From positions 1 through 64,000 of the forward strand of contig CAIZRK010000019.1 in NCBI GenBank assembly GCA_903935355.1: a stretch of DNA of 64,000 nt, in the 5' to 3' direction. The first letter of the stretch is position 1, and each line of letters begins with the position of its first letter. The position numbers were made by a program, and so were the translations under genes. Below, one piece after another: positions 37,140 to 47,952 of this stretch. The notes under the pieces are model-generated. The model had not been told where the DNA came from, made no database searches, and saw nothing but the letters and a program-made list of their open reading frames with translations. The DNA is from an uncultured beta proteobacterium. Lineage in GTDB: Bacteria > Pseudomonadota > Gammaproteobacteria > Burkholderiales > Burkholderiaceae.

Positions 37140-38210
37140 ATGAAAATTGCAGTCCTCCCGGGCGATGGTATCGGTCCGGAAATCGTTGCCCAGGCCGTTA
37201 AGGTATTAAACGTTCTTGGCCCTAAATTTGATCTTGAGACAGCCCCCGTCGGTGGTGCTGCCTACGATATTGATGGTCACCCATTGCCACCAGCCACCCT
37301 AGAACTTGCCAAAAAGGCTGATGCGATTTTGTTTGGTGCTGTTGGCGACTGGAAATACGATTCCCTTCCTCGCGAGCACCGCCCAGAACAAGCTATTCTG
37401 GGTTTGCGTAAGCATTTGGAGTTATTTGCTAATTTTCGTCCTGCTATTTGCTATGACGAATTGACTGCCGCCTCTAGTCTTAAGCCCGAAATCGTCGGTG
37501 GTTTAGATATTTTGATTATTCGTGAACTCAACGGTGACATTTACTTTGGCCAACCCAGAGGAATACGTACTTCAGAGTTACCCTTGTTCAAGGGGGCAAG
37601 AGAAGGTTACGACATGATGCATTACTGCGAGCCTGAAATTGAGCGTATTGGCCGCGTAGCATTTGAGGCTGCACGTAAGCGTGGCAAAAAAGTCTGCAGT
37701 GTTGATAAGGCAAACGTCTTAGAAACTTCGCAACTCTGGCGTGAGGTCATGATTCGGGTTGCTAAGGACTATCTTGATGTCGAGTTATCCCATATGTATG
37801 TGGATAATGCCGCAATGCAATTGGTTAAAGCGCCTAAGGCATTTGATGTGGTGGTAACCGGTAATCTATTTGGAGATATTCTTTCGGATGAGGCAGCAAT
37901 GTTGACTGGTTCTATTGGCATGCTACCTTCAGCATCTTTAGATAAAAATAATAAAGGCTTATATGAACCTAGTCATGGTTCAGCGCCTGATATTGCTGGC
38001 AAGGGCATTGCTAATCCGTTGGCTACCATTTTGTCCGTAGCGATGATGCTACGTTATAGCTTGGGCATGCCTGCACAGGCAGATCAGATAGAATCTGCAG
38101 TTCAAAACGTCTTGGCTCAAGGCTTACGTACTGCAGATATTTATACCGAGGGTACTCGAAAAGTGTCCACTGTAGAGATGGGTGATGCCGTCGTTGCAGC
38201 GCTTTCTTAA
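37140..38210 (+). CDS. leuB: 3-isopropylmalate dehydrogenase
   Basis: Oxidatively decarboxylates 3-isopropylmalate with NAD+ in leucine synthesis. 356 residues; N-terminal [26 protein letters not shown] (substrate arginines), [17 protein letters not shown] (catalytic Lys), and the metal Asp residues in [23 protein letters not shown] loop [20 protein letters not shown]. Typical for the leuCDB order of Burkholderiales. Confidence 0.97.
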   Translation: MKIAVLPGDGIGPEIVAQAVKVLNVLGPKFDLETAPVGGAAYDIDGHPLPPATLELAKKADAILFGAVGDWKYDSLPREHRPEQAILGLRKHLELFANFRPAICYDELTAASSLKPEIVGGLDILIIRELNGDIYFGQPRGIRTSELPLFKGAREGYDMMHYCEPEIERIGRVAFEAARKRGKKVCSVDKANVLETSQLWREVMIRVAKDYLDVELSHMYVDNAAMQLVKAPKAFDVVVTGNLFGDILSDEAAMLTGSIGMLPSASLDKNNKGLYEPSHGSAPDIAGKGIANPLATILSVAMMLRYSLGMPAQADQIESAVQNVLAQGLRTADIYTEGTRKVSTVEMGDAVVAALS

Positions 38211-38246
38211 AATTCATTTATTACATTTATTAGATAGTTGATCCTG

Positions 38247-39404
38247 ATGGCAAATACAAATACACCTTTGGTAGGTTTAGTCGGCTGGCGTGGAATGGTT
38301 GGGAGCGTTCTCATGGAAAGAATGCTGGCTGAAAAAGACTTTGATCTGATTGAGCCAATCTTTTTTAGTACTAGCCAAGCGGGTGCTGAAGTTCCCTTAT
38401 TTAATGGTCAAAAAGTGACCAAGAATGAACATACTTTGCAAAATGCCAATGACATTGCCGCTTTAAGTCGTTGCGACATTATCTTGACTTGCCAAGGGGG
38501 TGATTACACCAATTTGGTGTTTCCTAAATTACGCGCTGCTGGTTGGTCGGGCCATTGGATTGACGCTGCTAGTGCTTTACGCATGAAAGATGATGCGGTA
38601 TTAGTTTTAGACCCCGTAAATCGACCAGTCATTGATAAAGCATTGACGGCAGGTGGCAAGAACTGGATTGGTAGTAACTGTACAGTGAGTTTGATGATGA
38701 TGGCTATGGGGGGCTTAGTAAAAGCTGATATGGTTGAGTGGATTAGCGCGATGACTTACCAAGCTGCATCTGGAGCTGGCGCACAAAATATGCGAGAATT
38801 ACTTTTGCAAATGGGTGCATTACGCGATTGCGTTGCCACTGAATTAGACGATCCTTCTTCTTGGATCTTGGATATTGATCACAAGATTACTGAAACCTTG
38901 CGTTCAGCTGATTTTCCAAAGAAAAATTTCCGCAATACCCCTTTAGCTGGTAGCTTGATTCCATGGATCGATGTGCCCGTTGAGCATGGTCAGACTAAAG
39001 AAGAGTGGAAGGGTGGTGCTGAGTTCAACAAGATTTTAGGACGCCCTGCATTTCGTACAAATGGCAGTATTCCAGTTGATGGCATATGTGTTCGTATTGG
39101 AGCAATGCGTTGTCACTCACAAGGCTTAACAGTAAAGCTCAAAAAAGATATTCCGCTTGCTGAAATTGAGACAATTTTGGCTAATGATAGCCCTTGGGTC
39201 AAAGTTATCCCAAATGATCGAGAAACTACCGAGCGTGATTTGTCTCCGGCGGCAGTGAGCGGCACCTTGACAATACCTATAGGCAGAATTCATAAAATGG
39301 CCATGGGTCCTGAATATCTAGCAGCCTTTACAGTTGGCGATCAACTGTTGTGGGGTGCTGCAGAACCCTTGCGCCGCATGCTCCGGATCTTGCTTGAGCA
39401 TTGA
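38247..39404 (+). CDS. asd: aspartate-semialdehyde dehydrogenase
   Basis: Reduces aspartyl phosphate to the semialdehyde, the branch point to lysine, threonine, methionine and diaminopimelate. The ATG at 38247 ([20 protein letters not shown]) is preferred to an in-frame TTG 9 bp earlier; neither has a strong ribosome-binding site. 385 residues; NADP motif GWRGMVGS, catalytic Cys145 in [14 protein letters not shown] and the substrate/catalytic His region [11 protein letters not shown]. The stop overlaps the next start (TGATG). Confidence 0.95.
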   Translation: MANTNTPLVGLVGWRGMVGSVLMERMLAEKDFDLIEPIFFSTSQAGAEVPLFNGQKVTKNEHTLQNANDIAALSRCDIILTCQGGDYTNLVFPKLRAAGWSGHWIDAASALRMKDDAVLVLDPVNRPVIDKALTAGGKNWIGSNCTVSLMMMAMGGLVKADMVEWISAMTYQAASGAGAQNMRELLLQMGALRDCVATELDDPSSWILDIDHKITETLRSADFPKKNFRNTPLAGSLIPWIDVPVEHGQTKEEWKGGAEFNKILGRPAFRTNGSIPVDGICVRIGAMRCHSQGLTVKLKKDIPLAEIETILANDSPWVKVIPNDRETTERDLSPAAVSGTLTIPIGRIHKMAMGPEYLAAFTVGDQLLWGAAEPLRRMLRILLEH

Positions 39405-40771
39405 TGGTACGCATTAGCCAACCTCTATTAATAAGACTTCTTTGCTTATTTTGGCTCAGTTGGTCATGTGCGGTTTCTGCAATCTCTTTAGGCTCTGCCA
39501 GATTGCTATCAAAGCCTGGTGAACCACTTCGAGTAGAAATTCCGATTCGGGTGGGTGCTGATGAGCAGGGCTCATTAGCCAGCCTAGAGGCAGTTATGCC
39601 ATCAAAGGCTATTTATGAACGTCTCGGAATTTCTTCAAAAGTATTAAATTTCAATGCTCAGTCAATGGTATATCGGAACAAGCAAGAGCAGTTAATGGTT
39701 TTAGTTGAAACCGTTAATCCCATTCCACTCTCTGATGATCCATTTATTGATCTCTTAGTTAATCTCAAATGGTCTGCTGGGAGTCTAGCTAAAACTTTCA
39801 CCTTGCTCATAGGGGATGCACAAAAGATCTTGGTGAGGCCTGGGCAAACTTTATCTGAAATTGCTGCTCAGATGGCCCCGCAATTAGATGGTGCCACTAT
39901 AGATCAAACCATGATGGCTTTGTTTAAAGCCAATCCAGATGCTTTTGCTAGCGGTAGTATTAATCGCCTTAATGCAGGTGTAGAGCTTAATAAACCGAGT
40001 CAGGCACTCTTGCGATCCATTAGCCCAGCACAAGCCAATCAATTTGTTGCTGAGTCTAACGCCCAATGGCATGCCGAACAGGATTCTAAAGGCAGCTTAG
40101 AGGGCAAGAGTGCGCCCAAAAAGGATGCTGAGCCCACCTTAAAGGATAGGCTCAAGATTGGCTCTAGTACGCAAGGTAATGCAGAAGAGCAGCGCTATAC
40201 CGAAGAATTGGTTGCCCAAGAAAAAGTACTTGAGCAGACTAAAGTACGGGTAGCGCAATTGGAAAAGAATATTGCTGATTTACAGAAGCTATTAGATAAA
40301 TCGAAAGATAAATCACAAGAGAAACAAGCAGTAGAGAGTACTTTTGGTCTTGGCGCATTTGCACCTGCAATTTTGGCATTAGTCCTCATGGTCTTTACTG
40401 GTTTATTGCTTTGGCTCTTAGCAAAGAATGCCCGCCACTCTGAAATCGCTAATTTTACTAAGCCAACTTCCCCCATTCCTCATGGTAATTTGCCTGAAAG
40501 GGCTAAGGCTTTATTTGCAGAAATTGACTTAGATCTTCCGCCTAGCAAGCTAAATCCATCTTCTATCCAAGTACTTATTGCGAAAAATAATCTACAAGCC
40601 GATACCTTGCGCGTCAAATTAAATTTAGCTCGTGCCTACATCACGATTGAAGATTTTTCTGCCGCCAAAAAATCCTTGGAAGAAATTTTGCAAGTAAGTG
40701 GCCCCATTGATCCCAGCATTACCATTGAAGCTCAGGGTTTGTTATCAGAGCTCTCACATCGAAATCACTAG
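39404..40771 (+). CDS. fimV: FimV/HubP-like polar membrane protein
   Basis: 455-residue single-pass protein. Parts in order: signal peptide (LLCLFWLSWSCAVSA); FimV N-terminal domain (about 27-125; LGSARLLSKPGEPLRVEIPI); a LysM-like segment (about 145-205; RPGQTLSEIAAQM); a charged region with coiled coil (about 265-305; EELVAQEKVLEQTKVRVAQLEK); a transmembrane helix (about 320-345); and a cytoplasmic TPR-like FimV C-domain (INLARAYI-like LNLARAYITIEDFSAAKKSLEEIL). FimV/HubP proteins organise poles and type IV pili. Much shorter than Pseudomonas FimV. It sits between asd and truA, the usual location. Confidence 0.85.
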   Translation: MVRISQPLLIRLLCLFWLSWSCAVSAISLGSARLLSKPGEPLRVEIPIRVGADEQGSLASLEAVMPSKAIYERLGISSKVLNFNAQSMVYRNKQEQLMVLVETVNPIPLSDDPFIDLLVNLKWSAGSLAKTFTLLIGDAQKILVRPGQTLSEIAAQMAPQLDGATIDQTMMALFKANPDAFASGSINRLNAGVELNKPSQALLRSISPAQANQFVAESNAQWHAEQDSKGSLEGKSAPKKDAEPTLKDRLKIGSSTQGNAEEQRYTEELVAQEKVLEQTKVRVAQLEKNIADLQKLLDKSKDKSQEKQAVESTFGLGAFAPAILALVLMVFTGLLLWLLAKNARHSEIANFTKPTSPIPHGNLPERAKALFAEIDLDLPPSKLNPSSIQVLIAKNNLQADTLRVKLNLARAYITIEDFSAAKKSLEEILQVSGPIDPSITIEAQGLLSELSHRNH

Positions 40772-40780
40772 AGTTTTATC

Positions 40781-41611
40781 ATGCGCATTGCTCTTGGTTT
40801 GCAATATGAGGGTAGCCTGTACTCTGGCTGGCAGTCTCAGCTTAGTAGAAATACGATTCAGGACGTTCTAGAAAAAGCTATTTCTGATTTTATCGGAGAG
40901 GAAGGCCTCAAAGATAGCCCGCTACGAGTCGCCACTGCGGGTAGAACGGATACGGGGGTGCATGCTTTGGGTCAGGTGGTGCACTTTGATACCAGTGTAG
41001 AGCGTGAGAATTGGTCATGGGTGAGGGGGGTAAATTCTTTCTTACCCCAATCCATTGTGGTCAATTGGGCGCAATCTGTCTCAGATGAGTTTAGTGCGCG
41101 CTTTTCTGCATACGAACGCACTTATATCTATGCATTACACGCAGGACCATGTCGCTCCCCGATGGCAGCGTCTCGCGCAGGTTATTTGATGATGCCCCCT
41201 GACCGTTGGTTTGATATTGATGCGATGAAGCAAGCTGCTCAATGCCTAATTGGCGAACATGATTTCAGCTCATTTCGGTCATCGGAGTGTCAAAGTACAA
41301 CACCTATAAAGACTCTTTATTGCATTGAGATTGTTTCTAATGAGCCTTGGCTATATTTTAAGATTCGGGGAAATGCTTTTTTGCACCATATGGTGCGCAA
41401 TTTGGTGGGCAGTTTTTTAATGATTGGTACTGGCAAGCATGAGCCTGAATGGATGGCCGATGTCCTAATAGCTAAAGATCGAAGTATGGCTGCGCCGACG
41501 TTTTCACCTGATGGCTTATATTTAGCGAAAATTGCTTACCCAGAGCAATTTCATATTCCAGGCCCTTGGCTAGCGAATTCTTGGTTGCCAAAAGACCTGA
41601 TCGCCCTATAA
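40781..41611 (+). CDS. truA: tRNA pseudouridine(38-40) synthase
   Basis: Modifies uridines in the tRNA anticodon stem-loop. The 276 residues contain the catalytic aspartate D57 in [17 protein letters not shown], then [25 protein letters not shown] and [21 protein letters not shown]. Starts 9 bp after fimV and is followed by trpF after 16 bp, a gene order common in betaproteobacteria. Confidence 0.96.
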   Translation: MRIALGLQYEGSLYSGWQSQLSRNTIQDVLEKAISDFIGEEGLKDSPLRVATAGRTDTGVHALGQVVHFDTSVERENWSWVRGVNSFLPQSIVVNWAQSVSDEFSARFSAYERTYIYALHAGPCRSPMAASRAGYLMMPPDRWFDIDAMKQAAQCLIGEHDFSSFRSSECQSTTPIKTLYCIEIVSNEPWLYFKIRGNAFLHHMVRNLVGSFLMIGTGKHEPEWMADVLIAKDRSMAAPTFSPDGLYLAKIAYPEQFHIPGPWLANSWLPKDLIAL

Positions 41612-41627
41612 GCCTTATTATTTCACC

Positions 41628-42302
41628 ATGGGCTTATTCGCTTACTCACCAGGTCACACTAGGATCAAAATTTGTGGTCTCAAAACGCCCGCAGATGTCG
41701 ATGCAGCTGTTTTAGCAGGGGTTGATGCAGTGGGTTTTGTGTTCTACCCACCAAGCCCTAGGGCTGTGACCCCTAATATCGCTGCTTCTTTGATATCAAG
41801 GCTTCCGGTAGGGGTGGATGCGGTTGGATTGCTTGTAAATGCCTCAGATGCTGAATTTAGTGCCATCCGGGCTGCTGCACCGATTACTTTATGGCAGTTT
41901 CATGGGGATGAATCGCCAGAGGAGTGCCGTAGGCTCGCTGCGGGTGACCCTTGGATGAAAGCTGCCCGAATTGGTGCTCAGTTCCCATTTGATGATTTTT
42001 CCCTACAATATAGCCAAGCTAACGCTTTTTTGCTAGATGCCCTAGTTGAGGGATATGGTGGAGGAGGCGTTCCTTTTGATTGGCAAGGGATTCCAAAAGC
42101 ATGGGTAAGCGCAAACGCGCCTCGGGTCGTTTTGAGTGGTGGATTGAACGCACACAACGTGGGCGAGGCAATCGCTCGTCTGCATCCTTGTGCGGTTGAC
42201 GTCTCTAGTGGCGTAGAAATTAGCAAGGGTGTTAAAGATCACGCATTGATGAAGGAGTTTGTTCAAGCAGTGCGTGCAGCCGATGCCAACGCATCACCCT
42301 AA
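41628..42302 (+). CDS. trpF: phosphoribosylanthranilate isomerase
   Basis: Third-stage enzyme of tryptophan synthesis (Amadori rearrangement). 224-residue TIM barrel; KICGLKTPADVDAAVLAGVDAVGFVFYPPSPR carries the catalytic Cys, LLVNAS, LWQFHGDE, and VVLSGGLNAHNVGEAI with VDVSSGVEISKGVKDH near the C-terminus bind phosphate. trpB starts 28 bp later. No leader peptide or attenuator was seen upstream. Confidence 0.96.
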   Translation: MGLFAYSPGHTRIKICGLKTPADVDAAVLAGVDAVGFVFYPPSPRAVTPNIAASLISRLPVGVDAVGLLVNASDAEFSAIRAAAPITLWQFHGDESPEECRRLAAGDPWMKAARIGAQFPFDDFSLQYSQANAFLLDALVEGYGGGGVPFDWQGIPKAWVSANAPRVVLSGGLNAHNVGEAIARLHPCAVDVSSGVEISKGVKDHALMKEFVQAVRAADANASP

Positions 42303-42330
42303 TTTGCTGTAACTAATCAAAGAGGTAAAT

Positions 42331-43524
42331 ATGTACGATAAGCCAGATGCACGAGGACACTTTGGTCCTTATGGTGGCGTATTTGTTTCTGAAACTCTCA
42401 TGTTTGCTTTAGATGAGCTCAAAGCAGCTTATGCCAAATATCAACATGATCCAGAGTTTCTTGAGGAATTCCGCTACGAACTCAAGCATTTTGTTGGCCG
42501 TCCATCACCCGTCTATCACGCTAAGCGTTGGAGTGAATTGCTAGGTGGTGCACAGATCTATCTCAAGCGTGAAGATTTAAACCACACTGGCGCTCATAAA
42601 ATTAATAATGTGATTGGTCAGGCAATGCTAGCTAAGCGCATGGGAAAACCCCGCATCATTGCAGAAACTGGTGCAGGGCAGCATGGCGTTGCTACGGCAA
42701 CCATTTGTGCGCGCTTTGGCTTAGATTGCACTGTGTATCAAGGTTCTGTAGATGTTGCTCGTCAGGCACAGAATGTTTACCGCATGAAGCTACTTGGCGC
42801 TAAGGTTGTCCCTGTTGAGTCTGGTACTAAGACACTTAAAGATGCGCTCAATGAAGCAATGCGTGACTGGGTTACTAATGTCGAGGACACCTTTTACATT
42901 ATTGGAACTGTAGCTGGCCCTCATCCATATCCCATGATGGTCAGAGATTTTCAGAGTGTCATTGGTGAGGAGTGCAAGGTGCAAATGCCTGAGCTAACTG
43001 GCCGTCAACCTGACTATGTAATGGCTTGCGTTGGAGGCGGCTCAAATGCGATGGGGATTTTTTATCCTTATATTGATTATTCAGATGTGAAATTAATAGG
43101 CGTAGAGGCTGCAGGTCACGGACTTAATAGCGGCTTGCATTCTGCTGCATTATGCGTAGGTAAGCCAGGGGTATTACATGGCAACCGTACTTATTTATTA
43201 CAAGATGAAAATGGTCAAATTTCTGAAACACATTCTGTCTCTGCAGGCATGGACTATCCCGGCGTTGGTCCTGAGCACGCTTGGTTAAAAGATTCTGGCC
43301 GGGCTGATTATGTTGCGATCACTGATGAAGAAGCGCTTAAAGCTTTTCATGATTGCTGTCGAATTGAAGGAATTATTCCTGCTTTGGAGTCCGCTCATGC
43401 AATTGCCTACGCCTGCAAACTTGCCGCAACACTTCCTAAAGACAAAACCATTTTGGTGAACTTATCTGGGCGTGGAGATAAAGATATGCACACTGTTGCC
43501 CTAGCAACCGGTTCTGAAGGTTAA
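42331..43524 (+). CDS. trpB: tryptophan synthase beta chain
   Basis: PLP enzyme joining indole and serine. 397 residues; PLP lysine K90 in [27 protein letters not shown] (indole/serine site), phosphate loop [12 protein letters not shown] and [16 protein letters not shown]. An AGAGG ribosome-binding site precedes the ATG. trpA follows after 14 bp for the alpha2beta2 complex. Confidence 0.98.
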   Translation: MYDKPDARGHFGPYGGVFVSETLMFALDELKAAYAKYQHDPEFLEEFRYELKHFVGRPSPVYHAKRWSELLGGAQIYLKREDLNHTGAHKINNVIGQAMLAKRMGKPRIIAETGAGQHGVATATICARFGLDCTVYQGSVDVARQAQNVYRMKLLGAKVVPVESGTKTLKDALNEAMRDWVTNVEDTFYIIGTVAGPHPYPMMVRDFQSVIGEECKVQMPELTGRQPDYVMACVGGGSNAMGIFYPYIDYSDVKLIGVEAAGHGLNSGLHSAALCVGKPGVLHGNRTYLLQDENGQISETHSVSAGMDYPGVGPEHAWLKDSGRADYVAITDEEALKAFHDCCRIEGIIPALESAHAIAYACKLAATLPKDKTILVNLSGRGDKDMHTVALATGSEG

Positions 43525-43538
43525 ATCTTAATTTATTT

Positions 43539-44336
43539 ATGTCAAAAATTAGAGCACTTTTTAAAGAATTAAAAGCGGAAGGCAAAAAAGGATTGATTCC
43601 TTTTATTACCGCTGGTGATCCTGACCCAAAACTCACTGTCGAACTTATGCATGCATTAGTTCGTGGCGGTTCCAATGTAATTGAATTGGGAGTACCTTTT
43701 TCAGATCCGATGGCAGATGGTCCTGTGATTCAGCGCTCTTCAGAAAGAGCCTTAAGCCATGGCGTTACTTTGCATGGTTGCTTAGAAATGGTTAAAGAGT
43801 TTCGTAAGACTGATGCAAATACGCCAGTTGTTTTAATGGGCTATGCCAACCCAGTAGAGCAAATGGGAGCCGAGCGTTTTGCTACTGATGCAAAATCTGC
43901 CGGTGTAGATGGTGTCCTGGTGGTGGATTACCCGCCTGAAGAGTGTGTCGATTTTGCAGCCAGAATGCGTATAGCAGGCGTAGACCCCATTTTCTTATTG
44001 GCACCTACCTCATCACTACTACGCATTAAAGAAGCAGCCAAAATAGCATCTGGATATATTTATTACGTATCTATGCGAGGTGTTACTGGGGCCTCCCATC
44101 TCAATACGCTCGATGTGGCCAGTATTATTCCTAAAATACGCGAAGAAACGGCTATTCCGATCGCTGTAGGATTTGGTATTAACGATGCTGCCAGTGCTAA
44201 AGCGGTATCTAAAACCGCCGATGCAGTGGTTATCGGTAGCCGTATTATTCGTCTTTTAGAGGAGGCGCCACCAGGTCAAGCGGTACAATTGCTTGAAACC
44301 TTCATACGTGAAATTCGCGTCGCTTTAGATAGTTAA
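43539..44336 (+). CDS. trpA: tryptophan synthase alpha chain
   Basis: Cleaves indole-3-glycerol phosphate to indole, which is channelled to TrpB. 265-residue barrel with catalytic E49 ([11 protein letters not shown]) and D60 (ADGPVIQ), [12 protein letters not shown] and phosphate-binding VGFGIND. accD begins 21 bp later, as in many proteobacteria. Confidence 0.97.
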   Translation: MSKIRALFKELKAEGKKGLIPFITAGDPDPKLTVELMHALVRGGSNVIELGVPFSDPMADGPVIQRSSERALSHGVTLHGCLEMVKEFRKTDANTPVVLMGYANPVEQMGAERFATDAKSAGVDGVLVVDYPPEECVDFAARMRIAGVDPIFLLAPTSSLLRIKEAAKIASGYIYYVSMRGVTGASHLNTLDVASIIPKIREETAIPIAVGFGINDAASAKAVSKTADAVVIGSRIIRLLEEAPPGQAVQLLETFIREIRVALDS

Positions 44337-44357
44337 TGCATTGGATAGTGAGAACGA

Positions 44358-45245
44358 ATGAGTTGGATTGATAAACTACTACCCCCCCAAATTCAGCATA
44401 CTGATCCTGCGAATCGCAAATCAGTTCCAGAAGGCTTGTGGGTTAAGTGCCCTAGTTGTGAAGTTGTGCTTTACAGCACGGATATAGAGGCTAATTTATC
44501 GGTCTGCCCAAAATGTAGTCACCACATGCGCATTAGCGCACGTCAGCGGCTTGATAGCCTCTTAGATCCCAAGGGCCGATATGAAATCGGTGCTGATATT
44601 TACCCAATTGACCCGCTCAAATTTAAAGACTCGAAGAAATATCCGGATCGTTTAAAACAAGCGAATGACGCTTCTGGTGAATCTGAGGCCTTAGTTGTGA
44701 TGGGTGGCAAGATTGAGAGCATCCCAGTGGTAGCTGCCTGTTTTGAGTTTCAGTACATGGGTGGCTCAATGGGATCCGTAGTGGGTGAGCGTTTTGTTCG
44801 CGGTGTTCAAGAAGCCATTGCTAAAAAATGTGCATTTATTTGTGTCTCTGCTACTGGCGGCGCTCGCATGCAGGAGAGTTTGCTATCTCTTTTCCAGATG
44901 GCTAAAACAAACTCGATGTTGACCTTGCTATCCAAAAAAGGCTTGCCTTATATCAGTGTTCTTACCGACCCTACGATGGGTGGAATCTCTGCAAGCTTTG
45001 CCTTTATGGGTGATGTAGTGATGGCAGAACCTAAAGCTTTAATTGGATTTGCAGGCCCACGCGTCATTGAACAGACTGTTCGAGAAAAATTGCCAGAAGG
45101 GTTTCAGCGTTCTGAGTTCCTGATGCAAAAGGGTGGTATCGATATGATTGTGGATCGGCGCCAAATGCGCAGAGAAATTGCTCATTTATTAGCATTACTT
45201 CAACGGCTTCCAGAGCCTGCGTTAGCAAGTAGCGCAGCAGTTTAA
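44358..45245 (+). CDS. accD: acetyl-CoA carboxylase carboxyltransferase beta subunit
   Basis: Transfers carboxyl from biotin to acetyl-CoA together with AccA, first step of fatty-acid synthesis. 295 residues; an N-terminal zinc ribbon (C31, C34, C50, C53) precedes the crotonase-like domain ([67 protein letters not shown]). Located between trpA and folC, the standard order. Confidence 0.98.
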   Translation: MSWIDKLLPPQIQHTDPANRKSVPEGLWVKCPSCEVVLYSTDIEANLSVCPKCSHHMRISARQRLDSLLDPKGRYEIGADIYPIDPLKFKDSKKYPDRLKQANDASGESEALVVMGGKIESIPVVAACFEFQYMGGSMGSVVGERFVRGVQEAIAKKCAFICVSATGGARMQESLLSLFQMAKTNSMLTLLSKKGLPYISVLTDPTMGGISASFAFMGDVVMAEPKALIGFAGPRVIEQTVREKLPEGFQRSEFLMQKGGIDMIVDRRQMRREIAHLLALLQRLPEPALASSAAV

Positions 45246-45249
45246 GCGC

Positions 45250-46575
45250 TTGAGTACAGCACACCAAGCCCCCATTCTTTTTTCTAGCCTTAAGGCTTGG
45301 CTTGATTATCTCGAAACTGCTCACCCAGTCGGAATTGACATGGGTCTTGAGAGAATCAATCGAGTAAAAGATGCCTTGGGCCTTCATTTTGACTGCCCAA
45401 TTATTACGGTAGCTGGCACCAATGGCAAAGGCTCTACTTGCGCATACCTAGAAAGCATTTTGTTGGCTTCGGGATATCGCGTGGGGTGTCACATGTCGCC
45501 ACACCTTCTCGTGTTTAATGAGCGAGCTCGCGTCAATGGAGAAGAGGCAAAAGATGAGTTATTGCTAGAGCATTTTGCGGTTGTTGAAAAAGCCCGAGTT
45601 AGCTTGCTTAATGCGCCTACCTTAACCTATTTTGAGTTCACTACTTTAGCCATCATGCATCTATTTTCTAAATCGGGTCTTGATGCAGTCATACTGGAAG
45701 TGGGTATGGGTGGCAGATTAGACGCTGTAAATATCGTGGATGCTGATTGCGCCATCGTAACGAGTATTGATATTGACCATGCAGATTATTTAGGGGGGAC
45801 TAGAGAACTCATTGGTTTAGAAAAAGCTGGTATTTTTCGCGCAGGTAAGATTGTTGTCTGTGGCGACCCAGTACCACCCCAATCTTTAATTGATTATGCT
45901 GAAAAATTAGCTTGCGATCTTTGGTTGCAAGGTCGTGATTACAACTTTCAAGGTGATAAACAGCAGTGGGGCTGGGCAGGACGACAGAAGCGCTTTAGTG
46001 GCCTGGGATACCCCGCTCTGCGAGGCGCTAATCAGATTTTGAATGCCTCTGCAGTCATAGCTGCTCTCATGGCCTTACACCAGCGCTTGCCAGTGAGCGC
46101 ACAAGATATCCGCAATGGCTTTGCATTGGTGGAGTTGCCAGGGCGCTTTCAGGTCCTTCCTGGCCAGCCTACCGTGGTACTGGACGTGGCCCATAACCCC
46201 CATGCAGCTGCTACCTTAGCCCAAGGTCTAGATAAAATGGGTTATCACCCCTATACCTACGCTATTTTTGGAGCTATGGCAGATAAAGATATTGCCGGAG
46301 TTATTAGGCCCCTTTTGGGAATTGTTGATTTTTGGTTTTGCACAGATTTACCGACTCCACGAGCTGCAAGTGCAAGTGCACTGGCCCAGCAGCTCAATGA
46401 ACAGGGGGTTAAGGTCAAAAACGGTGCTGATGGGGGTATTGAGTGTTTTTCTGATCCTGCTGCTGCGTATCAAAAAGCGCTTTCTAAAGCGGGTGAGGGT
46501 GATAGAATTGTGACCTTCGGATCCTTCTATACCGTGGCCGGCGTAATGGCTTATCGAAACAACCAGGCGCATTGA
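45250..46575 (+). CDS. folC: dihydrofolate synthase / folylpolyglutamate synthase
   Basis: Adds glutamate to dihydropteroate and then to folates. 441 residues, Mur-ligase fold: ATP loop TVAGTNGKGSTCAYLESIL (about 53-71), LEVGMGGRLDAVNIVDAD, SIDIDHADYLGG and DVAHNPHAAATLAQGL. The start is a TTG at 45250, 4 bp after the accD stop, with no good ribosome-binding site; initiation may depend on accD translation. No in-frame ATG occurs before residue 31, which would remove conserved sequence. Confidence 0.95.
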   Translation: MSTAHQAPILFSSLKAWLDYLETAHPVGIDMGLERINRVKDALGLHFDCPIITVAGTNGKGSTCAYLESILLASGYRVGCHMSPHLLVFNERARVNGEEAKDELLLEHFAVVEKARVSLLNAPTLTYFEFTTLAIMHLFSKSGLDAVILEVGMGGRLDAVNIVDADCAIVTSIDIDHADYLGGTRELIGLEKAGIFRAGKIVVCGDPVPPQSLIDYAEKLACDLWLQGRDYNFQGDKQQWGWAGRQKRFSGLGYPALRGANQILNASAVIAALMALHQRLPVSAQDIRNGFALVELPGRFQVLPGQPTVVLDVAHNPHAAATLAQGLDKMGYHPYTYAIFGAMADKDIAGVIRPLLGIVDFWFCTDLPTPRAASASALAQQLNEQGVKVKNGADGGIECFSDPAAAYQKALSKAGEGDRIVTFGSFYTVAGVMAYRNNQAH

Positions 46576-46578
46576 TCC

Positions 46579-47382
46579 ATGATTCGTTTACCGAAGCTTT
46601 TTAAGCGAAACCCAAAGGCTGATGACCTCCATAGAGGTTCAGCAGGGAATCGTCGTACTGCCCCAAAATTTGTTCCTCGTAGCTTCCAGCGTGCTCAAGA
46701 GAGCGAGGACTTGGCTCTAACTGAAGATCCAGAGCAGCAACGTGCACGTCATCGCCTGATTGGTGCAGCAGTTTTGGTTTTAATTGCGGTAATTGGACTC
46801 CCTCGTATTTTGGATAACAAACCAAAATCAGTTAATAACGATATCGCCATTAATATTGTGACAAGCTTGCCTATGCCAGGCTCTAGCACTCAACCCACAG
46901 ATGCAAAGGTAGAGACTAAGTCACCAGAAAAGCCAATTACTCAGACCCCTGAACAAAGTACACCTAAAGCGACTATTGCCCCAGCACCAGAACCTAAAGT
47001 AGAAGCCAAGATTGAATCCAAGCCAGCCACTCCAAATAAAGTACCCGCCCTTGGTTTGGCAGTAGGTGAAGAAGTAGTAGCTAACCCTAGCAAACAAAAA
47101 ATAGAAGAAGCCCCGCTCAAGGTGGGCGCAAACAATGGTACTGGAAAATTTGTAATTCAGATTGGAGCTTTTGCTTCAGAAGAGCGAGCTAAAGGTTGGA
47201 TTAATAAAATGAAGGATCAAAAGATTCCGAATTACGTTATTAATAAAACTGGTACAGACGGCACTAATTTATTTGTTTTGCGAGCTGGCCCATTTACGGA
47301 TAGAGATACTGCTGAAGCAGCCGAGAAAAAAGTTAAAGCCATGGGTCTTTCTCCTCGATTGGTAGAGGTGGGGGCTCAATAA
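46579..47382 (+). CDS. SPOR-domain membrane protein
   Basis: 267-residue bitopic protein. A basic cytoplasmic N-terminus, one transmembrane helix (about 61-78; LIGAAVLVLIAVIGLPRIL), a Pro/Lys/Glu-rich periplasmic linker (about 95-185) and a C-terminal SPOR domain (about 188-266; GKFVIQIGAFASEERAKGWI, LFVLRAGPFTDRDTAEAAEKKVKAMG). SPOR domains bind denuded glycan at the division septum, so a cell-division role like DedD is likely; folC-dedD-cvpA-purF is the familiar order. It ends with a 1-bp overlap with cvpA. Confidence 0.9.
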   Translation: MIRLPKLFKRNPKADDLHRGSAGNRRTAPKFVPRSFQRAQESEDLALTEDPEQQRARHRLIGAAVLVLIAVIGLPRILDNKPKSVNNDIAINIVTSLPMPGSSTQPTDAKVETKSPEKPITQTPEQSTPKATIAPAPEPKVEAKIESKPATPNKVPALGLAVGEEVVANPSKQKIEEAPLKVGANNGTGKFVIQIGAFASEERAKGWINKMKDQKIPNYVINKTGTDGTNLFVLRAGPFTDRDTAEAAEKKVKAMGLSPRLVEVGAQ

Positions 47383-47948
47383 TGGAATATTTATCCACCC
47401 TAGCTTTAACTACGGTGGATTATTTCACCCTAGTGGTCTTGCTAGTATCTGCCTTGGTGGGAATTTCTCGGGGTTTATTTAAAGAGGTTTTGGCTTTAGC
47501 CTCTTGGTTTGTTGCTGCTTGGGTTGCTTACCATTACACCAGTTATCTCTCTACCGAATGGCTTTCGACATTTCGTATGGATGAACTCTTAAGCCTAGGT
47601 GTGAGCTTCTTAATTCTGTTTATCTTGACCTTAGTAGTTTGCGGATTAATTGGCAGTGTGATTCAAAAAATTATTCTGTCAGTTGGTTTGAGCATGACTG
47701 ATCGTTTTCTGGGGCTCATTTTTGGTTTACTGCGTGGTGGTCTGATCGTAGTAGTGATGGCTACACTCGCGGCATTAACACCGATACCTCAGAGTGTAGC
47801 TTGGCAAAAAGCCATCACACGACCAGCTATCGATATGGCAACGGGATTAATTAAAGGTTGGCTTCCTTCTGACTGGGCAAAACAGTTAGGCGAGGCAATG
47901 CCTAAAATTACTCCCACTGTTACACCTTCTTTAACCATAGGGATATAG
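47382..47948 (+). CDS. cvpA: CvpA family inner-membrane protein
   Basis: 188 residues with four transmembrane helices (VDYFTLVVLLVSALVGISRGLFKEVLALASW at the N-terminus; MTDRFLGLIFGLLRGGLIVVVMATL). CvpA is needed for colicin V production in Escherichia coli and more generally linked to envelope homeostasis; its molecular role is unsettled. The start shares one base with the stop of the SPOR gene, and purF follows by 4 bp. Confidence 0.92.
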   Translation: MEYLSTLALTTVDYFTLVVLLVSALVGISRGLFKEVLALASWFVAAWVAYHYTSYLSTEWLSTFRMDELLSLGVSFLILFILTLVVCGLIGSVIQKIILSVGLSMTDRFLGLIFGLLRGGLIVVVMATLAALTPIPQSVAWQKAITRPAIDMATGLIKGWLPSDWAKQLGEAMPKITPTVTPSLTIGI

Positions 47949-47952
47949 GCTT

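Noticed and set aside
41580-41640. Trp attenuator or leader peptide before trpF
   Set aside because: The gap is 16 bp with no hairpin pair and no Trp-rich short frame.
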